Below are positions 34,664-43,398 of a DNA stretch of 51,070 nucleotides, one piece after another; positions within the stretch are counted from its first letter, which is position 1, and each line of letters opens with the position of its first letter. The translations under genes were made by a program, and so were the position numbers. Source of the stretch: Amycolatopsis taiwanensis DSM 45107. Its GTDB lineage: Bacteria > Actinomycetota > Actinomycetes > Mycobacteriales > Pseudonocardiaceae. The DNA is taken from positions 159,372 to 210,441 of the forward strand of contig NZ_JAFB01000022.1 of assembly GCF_000519205.1 (NCBI RefSeq). Reading direction: 5' to 3'. The notes under the pieces were generated by a model. The model made no database searches. It saw only the letters and a program-made list of their open reading frames with translations, and was not told the origin of the DNA.

Positions 34664-36505
34664 TTAGGACACCTTGATCGTCGGCGAGTACATGTCGATC
34701 CACAGCGAGAGGTCGAGTACGCGTTCGAGTCCATGCCGCGAGGCTTGGGTGATCTGCGGGGTGTCGGTCTCCACTATGCGCCTGAGCCGGTCGGAGTCGA
34801 CCAGGTCGAAGACCTGGTGGGCCGGGTTGGCGAGCAGGTCCTTGCCGTGCTGTCGCAGTGCGACCGCGTACTTGGGGTCCTGAGTGGACGGATACGGGGA
34901 CTTCACCCGGTCGATGACCGACTGTGGCAGCACATCGGCCGAGGCGCCACGCAGCAGCGACTTTTCCCGGCCGTCGTAGGTCTTGAGCGCCCAGGGAGTG
35001 TTGTAGACGTACTCCACGAGCCGGTGGTCGCAGAAGGGAACCCGGACCTCGAGACCGACCGCCATGGAGGCGCGGTCCTTGCGGTCCAGCAGGATCCGCA
35101 CGAACCGGGTCAGATGCAGGTAACTGATCTTGCGCATCTGCCACTCGAACTCGCTCTCGCCGTCGAGGCGGCGCACCTCGCCGACCGCGGTCCGGTAGCT
35201 GTCTTGCACATAGCGGGGCAGGTCCAGGGCATGCAGCAGCGACTTGTTCAGGATGGTGTTGTCGTCGCCGAAACGGTTCTGGAACTGAACCAGCCAGGGG
35301 AACGTGGTGCCCTTACGTGCCTCCGGGTCGAAGAAATGCTTGTAACCGCCGAACACCTCGTCCGCGGATTCTCCGGAGAGCGCGACGGTGGAGTGTCCCC
35401 TGATCGCTTTGAACAGCAGGTACAGCGAGGTGTCCATGTCGCCGAGCCCCATCGGGAGATCCCGCGCGCGGATCACCTTCGACCGCGCCTGCGGGTCGGC
35501 GAGCTGGTCGGAGTCGAGCACGATGTCCTGGTGCTCGGTCTTCGACCGCTCGGCGACATCGTGCACGTACGGGGTGTCCGGGGTGGCACGCAGTTCGTCG
35601 GCGACGAAGTTCTCGGTCTGGCCGACGAAGTCCACCGCGAAGCTGCGGACGGTCTTGCCCTCCTCGGCGAGTTGCCGGGCGGCGATCGCGGTCATCGCGG
35701 ACGAGTCGAGTCCGCCGGAGAGCAGGGTGCAGCGTGGCACGTCGGAGACGAGCTGGCGGCGGATGATGTCGTCCAGCAGCTCCCGGACGTGGGCCACCGA
35801 GGTCTCCTTGTCGTCGGGGTGTTCCCGGGTTTCCAGGCTCCAGTACACGTGCTCGTGAAGGCCGTTGGCATCCACCGTGACCACCGTGCCCGGCACGACC
35901 TCGCGCATGCCTTCCCAGATCGCATGGCCGGGCGTCTTGATGAACGCGAACAGTTCACGGATGCCGTCGAGGGTGACCGTGCGCTCGGCGAGGGGGTTCG
36001 CCAGGATCGCCTTCGGCTCCGAACCGAACAGCACGCCATCACGAGTGGGGTAGTAGTAGAAGGGCTTGATGCCCATCCGGTCGCGGATCATCACCAGCTT
36101 CTGCTCGCGGCCGTCCCAGATGGCGAAGGCGTACATGCCGTTGAGCCGCTCAGCGGCCGCCGCGCCCCATTCCAGGTAGGCGTGCAGCACGACCTCGGTG
36201 TCCGAGTCCGTGCGCAGCCGGTGCCCGCGCGTGGTGAGTTCGGCGCGAAGCTCTGTGAAGTTGTAGGCCTCGCCCGAGTACACCATCACGACCGTGCCCT
36301 CGGGGGTCGTCACGCTCATCGGCTGCCGGCCGCCGGGCAGGTCGATGATGGCCAGCCGCCGGTGACCCAGCGCCGCGTGGGTGTCGACCCAGGTGCCCCG
36401 GTCGTCCGGGCCGCGGCAGGCCATGGTTTCCGTCATCGCGTCAACGGTGGCCTGTTCGGTTCGCAGGTCGCGATCGAATGCGACCCAGCCAGCGATGCCA
36501 CACAC
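34664..36505 (-). CDS. asnB: Glutamine-hydrolysing asparagine synthase
   Basis: 613 aa from GTG 36505 with GGAGG 7 bases upstream. The N-terminal glutaminase domain starts MCGIAGW, giving the catalytic Cys once Met is removed. The synthetase domain carries the PP-loop LLSGGLDSSAMTAIA and further motifs SGESADEVFGGY and VEVRVPFCDHRLVEYVYN (written here as GLEVRVPFCDHRLVEYVYN). Length fits AsnB, which makes asparagine from aspartate, ATP and glutamine; related enzymes amidate peptides or cell-wall parts. It lies 123 bases after the zinc-ribbon gene and seems to have its own promoter. A broken copy of its 3' end lies downstream. Confidence 0.93.
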   Translation of the reverse strand: MCGIAGWVAFDRDLRTEQATVDAMTETMACRGPDDRGTWVDTHAALGHRRLAIIDLPGGRQPMSVTTPEGTVVMVYSGEAYNFTELRAELTTRGHRLRTDSDTEVVLHAYLEWGAAAAERLNGMYAFAIWDGREQKLVMIRDRMGIKPFYYYPTRDGVLFGSEPKAILANPLAERTVTLDGIRELFAFIKTPGHAIWEGMREVVPGTVVTVDANGLHEHVYWSLETREHPDDKETSVAHVRELLDDIIRRQLVSDVPRCTLLSGGLDSSAMTAIAARQLAEEGKTVRSFAVDFVGQTENFVADELRATPDTPYVHDVAERSKTEHQDIVLDSDQLADPQARSKVIRARDLPMGLGDMDTSLYLLFKAIRGHSTVALSGESADEVFGGYKHFFDPEARKGTTFPWLVQFQNRFGDDNTILNKSLLHALDLPRYVQDSYRTAVGEVRRLDGESEFEWQMRKISYLHLTRFVRILLDRKDRASMAVGLEVRVPFCDHRLVEYVYNTPWALKTYDGREKSLLRGASADVLPQSVIDRVKSPYPSTQDPKYAVALRQHGKDLLANPAHQVFDLVDSDRLRRIVETDTPQITQASRHGLERVLDLSLWIDMYSPTIKVS

Positions 36506-36523
36506 GTTGCTACCTCCTCGCGA

Positions 36524-36551
36524 AGATTATTTGCATTCGGTACCTATGTAA
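36524..36551 (-). promoter_or_regulatory. Candidate asnB promoter
   Basis: On the minus strand, TTACAT (36551-36546) and TAATCT (36529-36524) are 16 bases apart in a locally AT-richer stretch. Transcription would start about 12 bases before the asnB GTG. Confidence 0.4.
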
Positions 36552-36628
36552 CCCATGGTACGCCCGCGTGGCGGGAATCTGCGTCACGAATCGCGGTGGA
36601 GGTACTACTCGGTGTCGTCGACTCGGGT

Positions 36629-36976
36629 TCAGGGCCTTCGGCGGGCGGTGGTCCGGTCGCCGCGGTGGGCCCGTGCGGTGCGCCACACCAGCCTGATCTC
36701 GGAAAGCAGCTCCCATGGCTTGGCCGGCACGGTCTTGGGCAGGGAGCTCGCGAACCGCAGCGGGTCCTTGCGGAAGCGGCGCAGCATCCGCTTGGGTTTG
36801 GTGGCCAGCCGCTGGCGGAGATCGGTCAGGTACCGGGCGCGCAGGTCACGCTCGATCACCTTGCCGCACTCGGTGCAGGTGATGGCCGCCAGCAGGCGGC
36901 CGGCGTAGGCCAGCTCGTGCCGCGTTTCCTTGCCGCAGCGGGAACAGGTCAGGTCCGCATGCTCGACCGCGCTCAT
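36629..36976 (-). CDS. Zinc-ribbon protein of the actinobacterial 'bh protein' type
   Basis: 115 aa. Two CxxC pairs (CSRCGK at about 11-16 and CTECGK at about 34-39) form a zinc ribbon. The rest is a basic helical tail rich in Arg and Lys (LATKPKRMLRRFRKDPLRFA). The pattern matches a conserved actinobacterial protein of unknown function often annotated as 'bh protein'. It starts 10 bases after the IspD-family gene, so it is probably co-transcribed. Binding to nucleic acid or protein is possible; the role is unknown. Confidence 0.75.
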   Translation of the reverse strand: MSAVEHADLTCSRCGKETRHELAYAGRLLAAITCTECGKVIERDLRARYLTDLRQRLATKPKRMLRRFRKDPLRFASSLPKTVPAKPWELLSEIRLVWRTARAHRGDRTTARRRP

Positions 36977-36986
36977 GATCCTTGCC

Positions 36987-37724
36987 TCACCTCTGATAGT
37001 TCACCGACGCCAGTATCTGTTCGGCGACCATCAGATCCTGTGCGTAGGTGACTTTGAAGTTCTCCTGCTCGCCCGCGACCCAGTGCGTCGGAACCGGGGA
37101 AAACCGTTCCATCACCGAGGATGTGTCGGTGCCGTCGAAACCTTGGCGCGCGGCTTCCTCGTAGGCGGCGAGGAGCGGGCCGGCGCGAAACGCCTGGGGC
37201 GTCTGGGCCCGGATTGCCGGGCACGGCAGGGGACCGGCCAGCGACTCGGCGTCGCCCGCGGTCGCCATGATGTCCTCCGCCGGCAGCCCGGGGACCGCGC
37301 CGCCGTGCTGTCGCGCCGCCCGCAGCACTCCGGCGATCAGCTCGGGGCTGACCAGCGGCCGGGCGCCATCGTGCAGGAGCACGGTGTCCACCGTGCCACG
37401 GTCGATGCGCTCCGCGAGGTGCCGCAGGGCCTGGAGTTCGGACTCCTGCCGGGTGCGGCCGCCGTAGACGACCTCCACCTCGGCACTGTCGACCTCGCGA
37501 TCCAGTACCCACTCGACGAGCCTGTGGTCCTGCGGCCGCGCGACCAGCACCAGCGCGCCGATGCCCGGTACCCGGGCGAAGGCGCCCAGGGACCAGGACA
37601 CCAGCCGCCGCCCGGCCAGTGGCAGGTAGACCTTGTTGACGTCCGCACCGACGCGGGTACCGGACCCGCTGGCCAGCACGACCGCGGCCGCGTGCGAGTG
37701 CGCTGCCTTCGATCGTTCCGCCAT
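36987..37724 (-). CDS. IspD/TarI-family cytidylyltransferase
   Basis: 245 aa. The nucleotide-binding motif LASGSGTRVG continues into NKVYLPLAGR; the conserved Arg and Lys of IspD are present. HDGARP (IspD signature), RAQTPQAF and DGTDTSSVMER follow in the right order. IspD makes CDP-methylerythritol from CTP and 2-C-methyl-D-erythritol 4-phosphate, while TarI-like relatives use ribitol 5-phosphate. It starts 8 bases after the E2 gene in an operon headed by a DXR-like oxidoreductase, so methylerythritol phosphate is the favoured substrate (inference). I could not check whether the genome has a second ispD, so I do not assign the symbol. Confidence 0.85.
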   Translation of the reverse strand: MAERSKAAHSHAAAVVLASGSGTRVGADVNKVYLPLAGRRLVSWSLGAFARVPGIGALVLVARPQDHRLVEWVLDREVDSAEVEVVYGGRTRQESELQALRHLAERIDRGTVDTVLLHDGARPLVSPELIAGVLRAARQHGGAVPGLPAEDIMATAGDAESLAGPLPCPAIRAQTPQAFRAGPLLAAYEEAARQGFDGTDTSSVMERFSPVPTHWVAGEQENFKVTYAQDLMVAEQILASVNYQR

Positions 37725-37732
37725 ACCTCAGA

Positions 37733-38866
37733 TCATACGGAGAGGATCTGCTGCAGAGTTGCGAGCAGCCGGGCAGCGTCGGCGCCGTCGCCGACGCGAT
37801 GATCGACGGTCAGGCCGGCCGTGCACCGCAGGGCGACGCCGATGCCGCCGGGCACCGGGACCACCTTGTGGCCGACTGCGCCGAGCGACAACGCGGTCGC
37901 CTGCGGCGGGCTGAGCAGCGCCTGGAACGCGTCGACGCCGAACATGCCCAGGTTCGACACGGTCGTCGTGCCCCCCGACATCTCGGCGAGGGTCAGCTTG
38001 CCCGCGCGCGCCCGGCGGACGACATCGGCTATCCGTTCGCCGAGCGTGCCCAGGTCGTCGAGGTCCGGGTCCTTCAGCACTGGAGCGAGCAGACCTCGCT
38101 CGGTGTCGACGGCGAGTGCGACACCGATGTGTTCGTGCTGCCGCAGCTGTCCGTCCGCCCATTCGCCGTTGAGCTCGGGGTGCCGCCGTAGCGCCTGGGC
38201 GAAGGCCCGCACGAATACCGCGGTCCAACTCTGCGAGGAGGGAACCAGGTCGAGGTCGCGGTAGACCACGAACTGGGGGACGTCGGCGCTGGGCGACATC
38301 CGGCGGGCGATGACCGCCCGCGGGCCGCGGCGCGGCTTGAGCGCCGGCTTGGCCTCGGGTTTGTTCTCCGGCTTGATCGCCGGTCTGGTCTCGGTGGGGC
38401 CGAGATCGGACAGGCGGATGGTGCCCGCGGGCCCGGTCGGGGTGACCGTGGCGAGGTCGATCCCGCGCTCGGCGGCGACCCGCCGGGCAGCCGGCACCGC
38501 GGCGATGACCGCGGGACGTGCCGCGGGCACGGGCTCGGGTTCCGCCGGAACCGGCGTCGCGGCCACGGCGGCTTCGTCGATGGGCGGTTCCACCGGATCG
38601 AAGAGACCTTCCAGCAGGTCGTCGCTGGTCGTGGCGACATAAGCGATGGGCTCGCCGACCGCGACGACGTCCTCGGGCTGGGCCACGATCCGGGCGAGGG
38701 TGCCCTCGACCGTCGCCTCGACCTCCATGTCGACCTTGTCCGTGGTGACCTCGCAGACCACGTCGCCCGCGCGGATCTCGTCCCCCTCGGCCTTGTGCCA
38801 GGTGACCATGACGCCTTCGGTCATCGTCATGGACATCTTCGGCATGACCAGCGGGGTTTGTTTCAT
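37733..38866 (-). CDS. Dihydrolipoamide acyltransferase (E2) of a 2-oxo/acyloin dehydrogenase complex
   Basis: 377 aa from ATG 38866, which shares one base with the E1beta stop (TGATG); GTG 38872 is an alternative. A single lipoyl domain has the modified lysine K44 in TTDKVDMEVEA. A linker with a peripheral-subunit-binding segment follows (AARRVAAERGIDLATVTPTG, then AGTIRLSDL). The catalytic domain carries HRVGDG (H356 to G361). Length and the single lipoyl domain fit the AcoC/BCKDH-E2 group. It transfers an acyl group from E1 to CoA. No E3 (lipoamide dehydrogenase) gene lies in the window, so a housekeeping E3 must serve. Confidence 0.9.
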   Translation of the reverse strand: MKQTPLVMPKMSMTMTEGVMVTWHKAEGDEIRAGDVVCEVTTDKVDMEVEATVEGTLARIVAQPEDVVAVGEPIAYVATTSDDLLEGLFDPVEPPIDEAAVAATPVPAEPEPVPAARPAVIAAVPAARRVAAERGIDLATVTPTGPAGTIRLSDLGPTETRPAIKPENKPEAKPALKPRRGPRAVIARRMSPSADVPQFVVYRDLDLVPSSQSWTAVFVRAFAQALRRHPELNGEWADGQLRQHEHIGVALAVDTERGLLAPVLKDPDLDDLGTLGERIADVVRRARAGKLTLAEMSGGTTTVSNLGMFGVDAFQALLSPPQATALSLGAVGHKVVPVPGGIGVALRCTAGLTVDHRVGDGADAARLLATLQQILSV

Positions 38867-39870
38867 CACCACTTCCGCACCAGCTCTTCCGCCTCGCGCA
38901 CGATGTCGTCGACCTGCGGGACCACGGCGCGTTCCAGCTGCGGCGCATACGGAATCGGCACGTCGAGTCCGCAGAGCCTGGCGATCGGGGCCCGCAGGTA
39001 CCCGAACGCGGTGGATTCGCCGATCGTCGCGGCGATCTCGGCCATGAACCCCGCCGTCTTGGGCGCTTCCTGCACCAGCAGCGCCCGCCCGGTACCGATG
39101 ACACTGTCCACAATGGTCTTCGAGTCGAGCGGCTTGAGCGTCCGCGGGTCGACCACACTCGCCTGGATGCCAAGCTGTGCAAGCCGGTCCGCCGCCTCGA
39201 GCGACCGCGACACCATCACGCCGGTGGCCACGATCGTCACGTCGGTTCCGGTGCGGCGCACGGCCGCTTCGCCCAGCCGCGCCGGCGTGGCGTCCTCGGG
39301 CACCGGGCCGCTCTGCTTGTAGAGCAGCTTGTGCTCCAGGACGATCACCGGGTTGGGATCGTCTATGGCCGCCAGCAGCAGCGCCTTCGCGTCGGCCGGT
39401 GTCGCCGGCATGACCACCTTCAACCCGGGCACGTGCGCGAACCAGGCTTCCAGGCTCTGCGAATGCTGTGCGGCCGCGCCGGTGCCGGAACCACTGGGCG
39501 CCCGCAGCACCATCGGAACCGTGGCCGCGCCGCCCAGCATGAAGTGGATCTTGGCGGCCTGGTTCACGATCTGGTCCATGGCCTGCGCGGTGAAGTCGGA
39601 GAACTGGATCTCCACCACCGGCCGCATGCCCGCGAGCGCGGCCCCCACCGCGGCGCCCACGATGCCCAGCTCGCTGATCGGAGTGTCCCGGATCCGCTCT
39701 TCGCCGAAGCGGTGCACGAGGTCACCCGTGACACCGAAAGCGCCGCCATAGACGCCTACGTCCTCGCCGAGCAGGAACACCCGGTCGTCGGCTTCCATCG
39801 CCTGCCCGAGCGCTTCGCGCACCGCTTCGGCATAGGTGAGTGTGCGGGTTTCGGAAAGTACCGCGGTCAT
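38866..39870 (-). CDS. E1 beta subunit of a ThDP-dependent dehydrogenase complex
   Basis: 334 aa. This is a transketolase-like E1beta: [39 protein letters not shown] and [19 protein letters not shown], then the C-terminal domain. The size and sequence style match acetoin dehydrogenase AcoB and pyruvate dehydrogenase E1beta. Its ATG overlaps the E1alpha stop (ATGA). Together with E1alpha it cleaves a 2-oxo acid or an acyloin and passes the acyl unit to E2. Confidence 0.92.
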   Translation of the reverse strand: MTAVLSETRTLTYAEAVREALGQAMEADDRVFLLGEDVGVYGGAFGVTGDLVHRFGEERIRDTPISELGIVGAAVGAALAGMRPVVEIQFSDFTAQAMDQIVNQAAKIHFMLGGAATVPMVLRAPSGSGTGAAAQHSQSLEAWFAHVPGLKVVMPATPADAKALLLAAIDDPNPVIVLEHKLLYKQSGPVPEDATPARLGEAAVRRTGTDVTIVATGVMVSRSLEAADRLAQLGIQASVVDPRTLKPLDSKTIVDSVIGTGRALLVQEAPKTAGFMAEIAATIGESTAFGYLRAPIARLCGLDVPIPYAPQLERAVVPQVDDIVREAEELVRKW

Positions 39871-40844
39871 TTCGCGTACACCCCTTCGGTCACGGAGTCG
39901 GCCGATGCGTCCGGAGCGGCATTCGCGGCCCGGACGGCCGCACGGACCTTGTCCCGGGCTTCATCACGGCACGCCTGGACTTCCTGTTCGCCCAGCGTGG
40001 CCTGAACGCGCGACTCGAACCGCGCGATGGGGTCGCGTTCGCGCCACTCGTCGATTTCCTCGCGCGTGCGGTAGAGGTTCTTGTCGCTCTTGGAGTGACC
40101 CTTCCACCGGTAGGTCGTCGCTTCGATGAGCGTGGGCCCCTCTCCGGCGCGGGCCCGCGCGACCGCGTCCGTGACCACGTCGTGAACCGCCTGCGGATCG
40201 TTGCCGTCCACCGTGACTCCGGGGATCCCGTACGCGGCGGCTCGTTCGGACAGGTTCTTGACCCGGAACGCCCGGTTCACCGACATCGACATGCCGTAGT
40301 GGTTGTTCTCGCACACGAACACCACGGGGAGGTCCCAGATCGCCGCCAGGTTCACGCCCTCGTGCCACGCGCCCTCGTTGACCGCGCCGTCGCCGAAGAA
40401 GCTCACCACGACCTGCCGGCCGCCGCGCATCTTCACCGCCAGCCCGGCGCCCGCGGCGATCGGCACGCCGCCGGCGACGATGCCGTTCGCGCCCAGGTTG
40501 CCGGTGGCCACATCCGCGATGTGCATGGAGCCGCCGCGCCCCCGGCAGTAGCCGGTTTCCTTGGCGAGCAACTCGGCCATCATGTCGTCGAGCCGGGCGC
40601 CCTTGGCGATGCAATGACCGTGACCACGGTGGGTGGAGGTGATGTAGTCGCCCTCTTCCAGCGCGAGGCAGGTACCGACCGGCACGGCCTCCTGCCCGAT
40701 GGACAGGTGCATGGTCCCGTGCATGAGGCCGCGCGCGAACAGGTCGTCCACGGCCTCCTCGAACCGCCGGATGGTCCACATCGTGAGCAGGGTTTCCCTG
40801 GCCAGCGCGGGGGTTGAGACCAAATCCATTGCTGCTCCCGTCAT
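39867..40844 (-). CDS. E1 alpha subunit of a ThDP-dependent dehydrogenase complex
   Basis: 325 aa from ATG 40844; ATG 40829 with GGGAG upstream is an equally good start. The thiamine diphosphate motif runs from [13 protein letters not shown] (GDG at 151-153) to CENN (NN at 180-181). [11 protein letters not shown] and [15 protein letters not shown] are typical of AcoA/PDH-E1alpha. The short, two-subunit E1 with a single-lipoyl E2 resembles acetoin dehydrogenase more than the large actinomycete AceE-type pyruvate dehydrogenase. The likely substrate is an acyloin or a 2-oxo acid. Confidence 0.92.
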   Translation of the reverse strand: MTGAAMDLVSTPALARETLLTMWTIRRFEEAVDDLFARGLMHGTMHLSIGQEAVPVGTCLALEEGDYITSTHRGHGHCIAKGARLDDMMAELLAKETGYCRGRGGSMHIADVATGNLGANGIVAGGVPIAAGAGLAVKMRGGRQVVVSFFGDGAVNEGAWHEGVNLAAIWDLPVVFVCENNHYGMSMSVNRAFRVKNLSERAAAYGIPGVTVDGNDPQAVHDVVTDAVARARAGEGPTLIEATTYRWKGHSKSDKNLYRTREEIDEWRERDPIARFESRVQATLGEQEVQACRDEARDKVRAAVRAANAAPDASADSVTEGVYAK

Positions 40845-41011
40845 GCCCTCTTCTCCGCGAGTTTGCGCGCCACCGCGATCGCGTCGACAGGGCGCTCGTT
40901 AGGAACCCGGGTAACGCAGTTCAGATGGGCGCCCTGCCGCCCCGATAGCGGACCAAGAAGCCGCGCTCTGTGGATACTTTGGTTGCCGCGACTTGCCACA
41001 AGGGGTGTCAT
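40841..41011 (-). CDS. Possible 56-aa linking ORF
   Basis: A 56-aa frame starts at ATG 41011 in an ATGA overlap with the DRL-like gene and stops in an ATGA overlap with E1alpha. Its last 20 codons ([17 protein letters not shown]) have coding-like GC3, while the first half does not. It may be a small real protein, a translational bridge or the residue of a lost gene. No family is recognised. Confidence 0.35.
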   Translation of the reverse strand: MTPLVASRGNQSIHRARLLGPLSGRQGAHLNCVTRVPNERPVDAIAVARKLAEKRA

Positions 41012-42312
41012 GCCGAGATCACCTCGCGCACGGATTCGCCGAGCAGCAGCCGCTCCTGGAGCCGCCGCAGGGAGGCGATGGTGGTGGTTTCGTCGATGGC
41101 CACGTCCGCGGACGTCAGAACGGTCCCGGCGGGCACATCGCGCAGCACGCGCCCGCCGCTGACCAGGCCCAGGGGCAGGTGGTCGCCGGCTCGCGCCGCT
41201 TCGGCGGAATCCGTGATGCCGTAGACGGTTTCGCCCCCGATGCCGTCGATCAGCTCGCCGGCCTTCAGGTCCCGCTTCGCCGCCGCCATCACTTCCGCGT
41301 TCCACGCCACCGGGGCGAGGCTGGGTTTGCGGTCGAGCACCGCCTCCGCGACCGACAGGGGAGCTTCGACGCTGGCGAGGTGGTACGGCCGGTAAAAGGT
41401 GTAGTACGGGCCCGGCCCCATGCCGAGATACGCCATCTCGTCGACCACGACGGGGTCGTCGCTGTGCCCGATCACGAACACGCCGGGAGCGACCGGGCCG
41501 GTGCAGTAGTCCACCACGCCCGCCGCCGGCAGCTGCCCGCCGTCGGCCTCGGGCCGGAAGATCTTGCTCAGATCGTCCACTGTGGAGTACGGCCCGGTCA
41601 TGCCGCGGCGGCTGACCCTCAGATCGGTACCGTTCGCGAGCGCGGCCATTTCGATCATCGTCTTCGAGCCGTCGACGAAGCTCGCGAGCATGTGCGGGTT
41701 CATCTTCTTGGCCGCGGCCTGCTCGGCGACCGAAGCCGGGGTCGCCGACGGGTCGAGCGGGTTGTTCTTGCCCTTCCCCGCGCAGATCACGGTGAAGCCG
41801 ATGTCCCGCACGTAGTCGACCAGCGCCTTGCACTCGACGGGTTCGTCGCCGCGGCACACGGTGTAGACCCGGCCGAGTCCGGCGGCCATTGTGGACAGCA
41901 GCAGGCCGATCGTGACGTCACACTCGACGTTGAGCATCGCGATGTCCTTGCCGGCCAGCAGTCCGGCGAACGCGACCTGGGCGCCGACCTCGGGGACGCC
42001 GCTGGCGTCGACGATCACGTCGACCGGCAGGCGGGTCAGCGCGAGCGCGTCGTCGACCACCACCGGCCGGCCCTGCTCGACGGCGGCCGCCAGGCCATCG
42101 CCGCCGGTCAGCACGTCGTCGCGGCCGGCGCGCTGGAATGCGCGGACGCCGCGGTCGGGCGCGATGTCGGCGATGGCGGAGACCTCCATGCCGTCGATGC
42201 GGCCGGCCTGCACCACAAAACCCAGCCCCATCTGGCCCGCGCCTACCAGTCCGACGCGTACCGGGCGGCCCAGTTCGCGTTCACGCGCCCGAAGCCGATC
42301 GACGTAACTCAT
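41008..42312 (-). CDS. DXR-like (DRL-type) oxidoreductase, SAF-domain family
   Basis: 434 aa. The Rossmann motif is VGLVGAGQMG (residues 20-29). The N-terminal half resembles homoserine dehydrogenase, and the C-terminus (GGRVLRDVPAGTVLTSADVA) is SAF-like. Blocks VDVIVDASGVPEVGAQ, AGKGKNNPLDPSATP, FVDGSKTMIEMAALANGT and GPGPYYTFYRPYHLASVEAP match what I recall of the Brucella DRL enzyme, which makes 2-C-methyl-D-erythritol 4-phosphate from 1-deoxy-D-xylulose 5-phosphate with NADPH. This recall was not checked by alignment. It is the first gene of the operon, downstream of three operator-like palindromes. In this context it may run as an MEP oxidase (inference). Other branched-sugar substrates are possible. 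Confidence 0.8.
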   Translation of the reverse strand: MSYVDRLRARERELGRPVRVGLVGAGQMGLGFVVQAGRIDGMEVSAIADIAPDRGVRAFQRAGRDDVLTGGDGLAAAVEQGRPVVVDDALALTRLPVDVIVDASGVPEVGAQVAFAGLLAGKDIAMLNVECDVTIGLLLSTMAAGLGRVYTVCRGDEPVECKALVDYVRDIGFTVICAGKGKNNPLDPSATPASVAEQAAAKKMNPHMLASFVDGSKTMIEMAALANGTDLRVSRRGMTGPYSTVDDLSKIFRPEADGGQLPAAGVVDYCTGPVAPGVFVIGHSDDPVVVDEMAYLGMGPGPYYTFYRPYHLASVEAPLSVAEAVLDRKPSLAPVAWNAEVMAAAKRDLKAGELIDGIGGETVYGITDSAEAARAGDHLPLGLVSGGRVLRDVPAGTVLTSADVAIDETTTIASLRRLQERLLLGESVREVISA

Positions 42313-42352
42313 GCTCGCTCCTTCGCGCTGCTCATGCCAAAACTCTCCATTT

Positions 42353-42449
42353 GCACACTTGTGCGTACCATCTGCACGGTAGTGCTCTACTTGGTATCAC
42401 GTGCTTCTTCAGGCGCACAAGTCGTCGATACATGTGCACATTTGTGCGC
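42353..42449 (-). promoter_or_regulatory. Three operator-like palindromes before the DRL gene
   Basis: TGCACACTTGTGCG (42353-42366), TGCACGGTAGTGCT (42374-42387) and TGCACATTTGTGCG (42436-42449) share TGCAC-N4-GTGCN. The first two are 21 bases apart, two helical turns. A further half-site (GCGCACAAGT) lies at about 42414. The same palindrome occurs in the PTS divergent region, so the SorC-type regulator is the likely binder (inference). Confidence 0.65.
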
Positions 42450-42502
42450 GGCCGGCGGAAAGTGGAGATATTCGAAACGTGAGATCACGTTCTGAATAAG
42501 AC

Positions 42503-42532
42503 AGCCGGCTTCCGCACCCGCGGAAGCCGGCT
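42503..42532 (-). terminator. Terminator of the PTS/gutM operon
   Basis: A perfect 13-bp stem (42503-42515 with 42520-42532, arm AGCCGGCTTCCGC, loop of 4). On the minus strand it is followed by GTCTTATTC. It lies 16 bases after the gutM stop. Confidence 0.8.
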
Positions 42533-42548
42533 TCCCAGGCGGTCCGGG

Positions 42549-42938
42549 TCAGGCCGCCGATCGCTGTCCCGCGGTCAGGCGGGACACCATCTTGAGCGCG
42601 TCGGCGACGGCCTTCGCCACGGCCTTCGAAGGTGCCCGGTCCGCGACGGTCTTGACCGGGCCGGTGAGTTCGGGACGTTCCCGGAAGCCGGCGAACACCG
42701 AGGCGCCCTCCATGCCCAGCGCTCTGGTGACCAGATCCTGCCGTCTGTCGATCACCAGCAGGACCACCGCGCCGCGGAACTTTCCCTTGGCGCGCCCGGT
42801 CACCAGCAGCACACCGCTGCGGTTTTCCTCCGTAGCAACCTGATTCACCACCCGTGCGTACCGCTGGTGCTGTCGGTAGCTGAGATATCCCGCCACCACG
42901 AACCCGCCGACCAAAAACGCCATGACCTGCCAGGTCAT
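42549..42938 (-). CDS. gutM: Glucitol operon activator protein, GutM family
   Basis: 129 aa with one N-terminal membrane helix (MTWQVMAFLVGGFVVAGYLS), then a conserved core (GRAKGKFRGAVVLLVIDRRQ; MEGASVFAGF). This matches the GutM pattern of a short membrane anchor followed by a KFR..VVV..D segment and VFA. GutM proteins are encoded in glucitol/sorbitol PTS operons and act as co-activators (known for Escherichia coli). It ends the PTS operon here, with an ATGA overlap with EIIA. Confidence 0.8.
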   Translation of the reverse strand: MTWQVMAFLVGGFVVAGYLSYRQHQRYARVVNQVATEENRSGVLLVTGRAKGKFRGAVVLLVIDRRQDLVTRALGMEGASVFAGFRERPELTGPVKTVADRAPSKAVAKAVADALKMVSRLTAGQRSAA

Positions 42939-43306
42939 GGTTGCCCGCTCAGTGACAACTTGGCCCCGGCCGACGGCAGGGACACCGTGCCCCGCCCGTG
43001 GACCGCGCCGGGCAACAGTTGCGTGCCCTCCTCGGGATTGACGTAGACCACGATGTGCCCAAGCGTCTTCAGGTTCTCGTGGGCGCGGTCGCCGACGGCG
43101 ATCAGTTCGACCTCCTCCTCGCCGAGGCGGAACACGTCTCCGACGCGGACCTCCCGCTCGGGTGCTCCCGCCGGCGAGTGCACCACGCTCACGCTTTCCA
43201 GGGCGTCCGGGATGGGATCGGCGTACAGGATGACGACTCCACCGTCCAGCATGTCCGGTGCTTCCTCGCCGGCCCGCAGGATCGTGCTCTCGTAGTAAAC
43301 AGCCAT
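42935..43306 (-). CDS. PTS EIIA, glucitol/sorbitol family
   Basis: 123 aa from ATG 43306, which begins MAVYYESTILRAG as EIIA-Gut proteins do; the frame upstream is not coding-like. Conserved blocks are EEEVELIAVGDRAHENLKTL, GHIVVYV and PGAVHGRG. It takes the phosphoryl group from HPr and passes it to EIIB. It lies 92 bases after the EIIBC gene and overlaps gutM. Confidence 0.88.
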   Translation of the reverse strand: MAVYYESTILRAGEEAPDMLDGGVVILYADPIPDALESVSVVHSPAGAPEREVRVGDVFRLGEEEVELIAVGDRAHENLKTLGHIVVYVNPEEGTQLLPGAVHGRGTVSLPSAGAKLSLSGQP

Positions 43307-43398
43307 GGTTCTCCCTGTGTTGTTCAAAACGCGCGATCGACGAATGCTTCTACGGACCGTGACCTGGTAACGCACATCCGGCTATTCGTCCCATCAAA

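Noticed and set aside
34619..37051. 810-aa plus-strand open frame over asnB
   Set aside because: asnB on the opposite strand is certain; this frame has no motifs.
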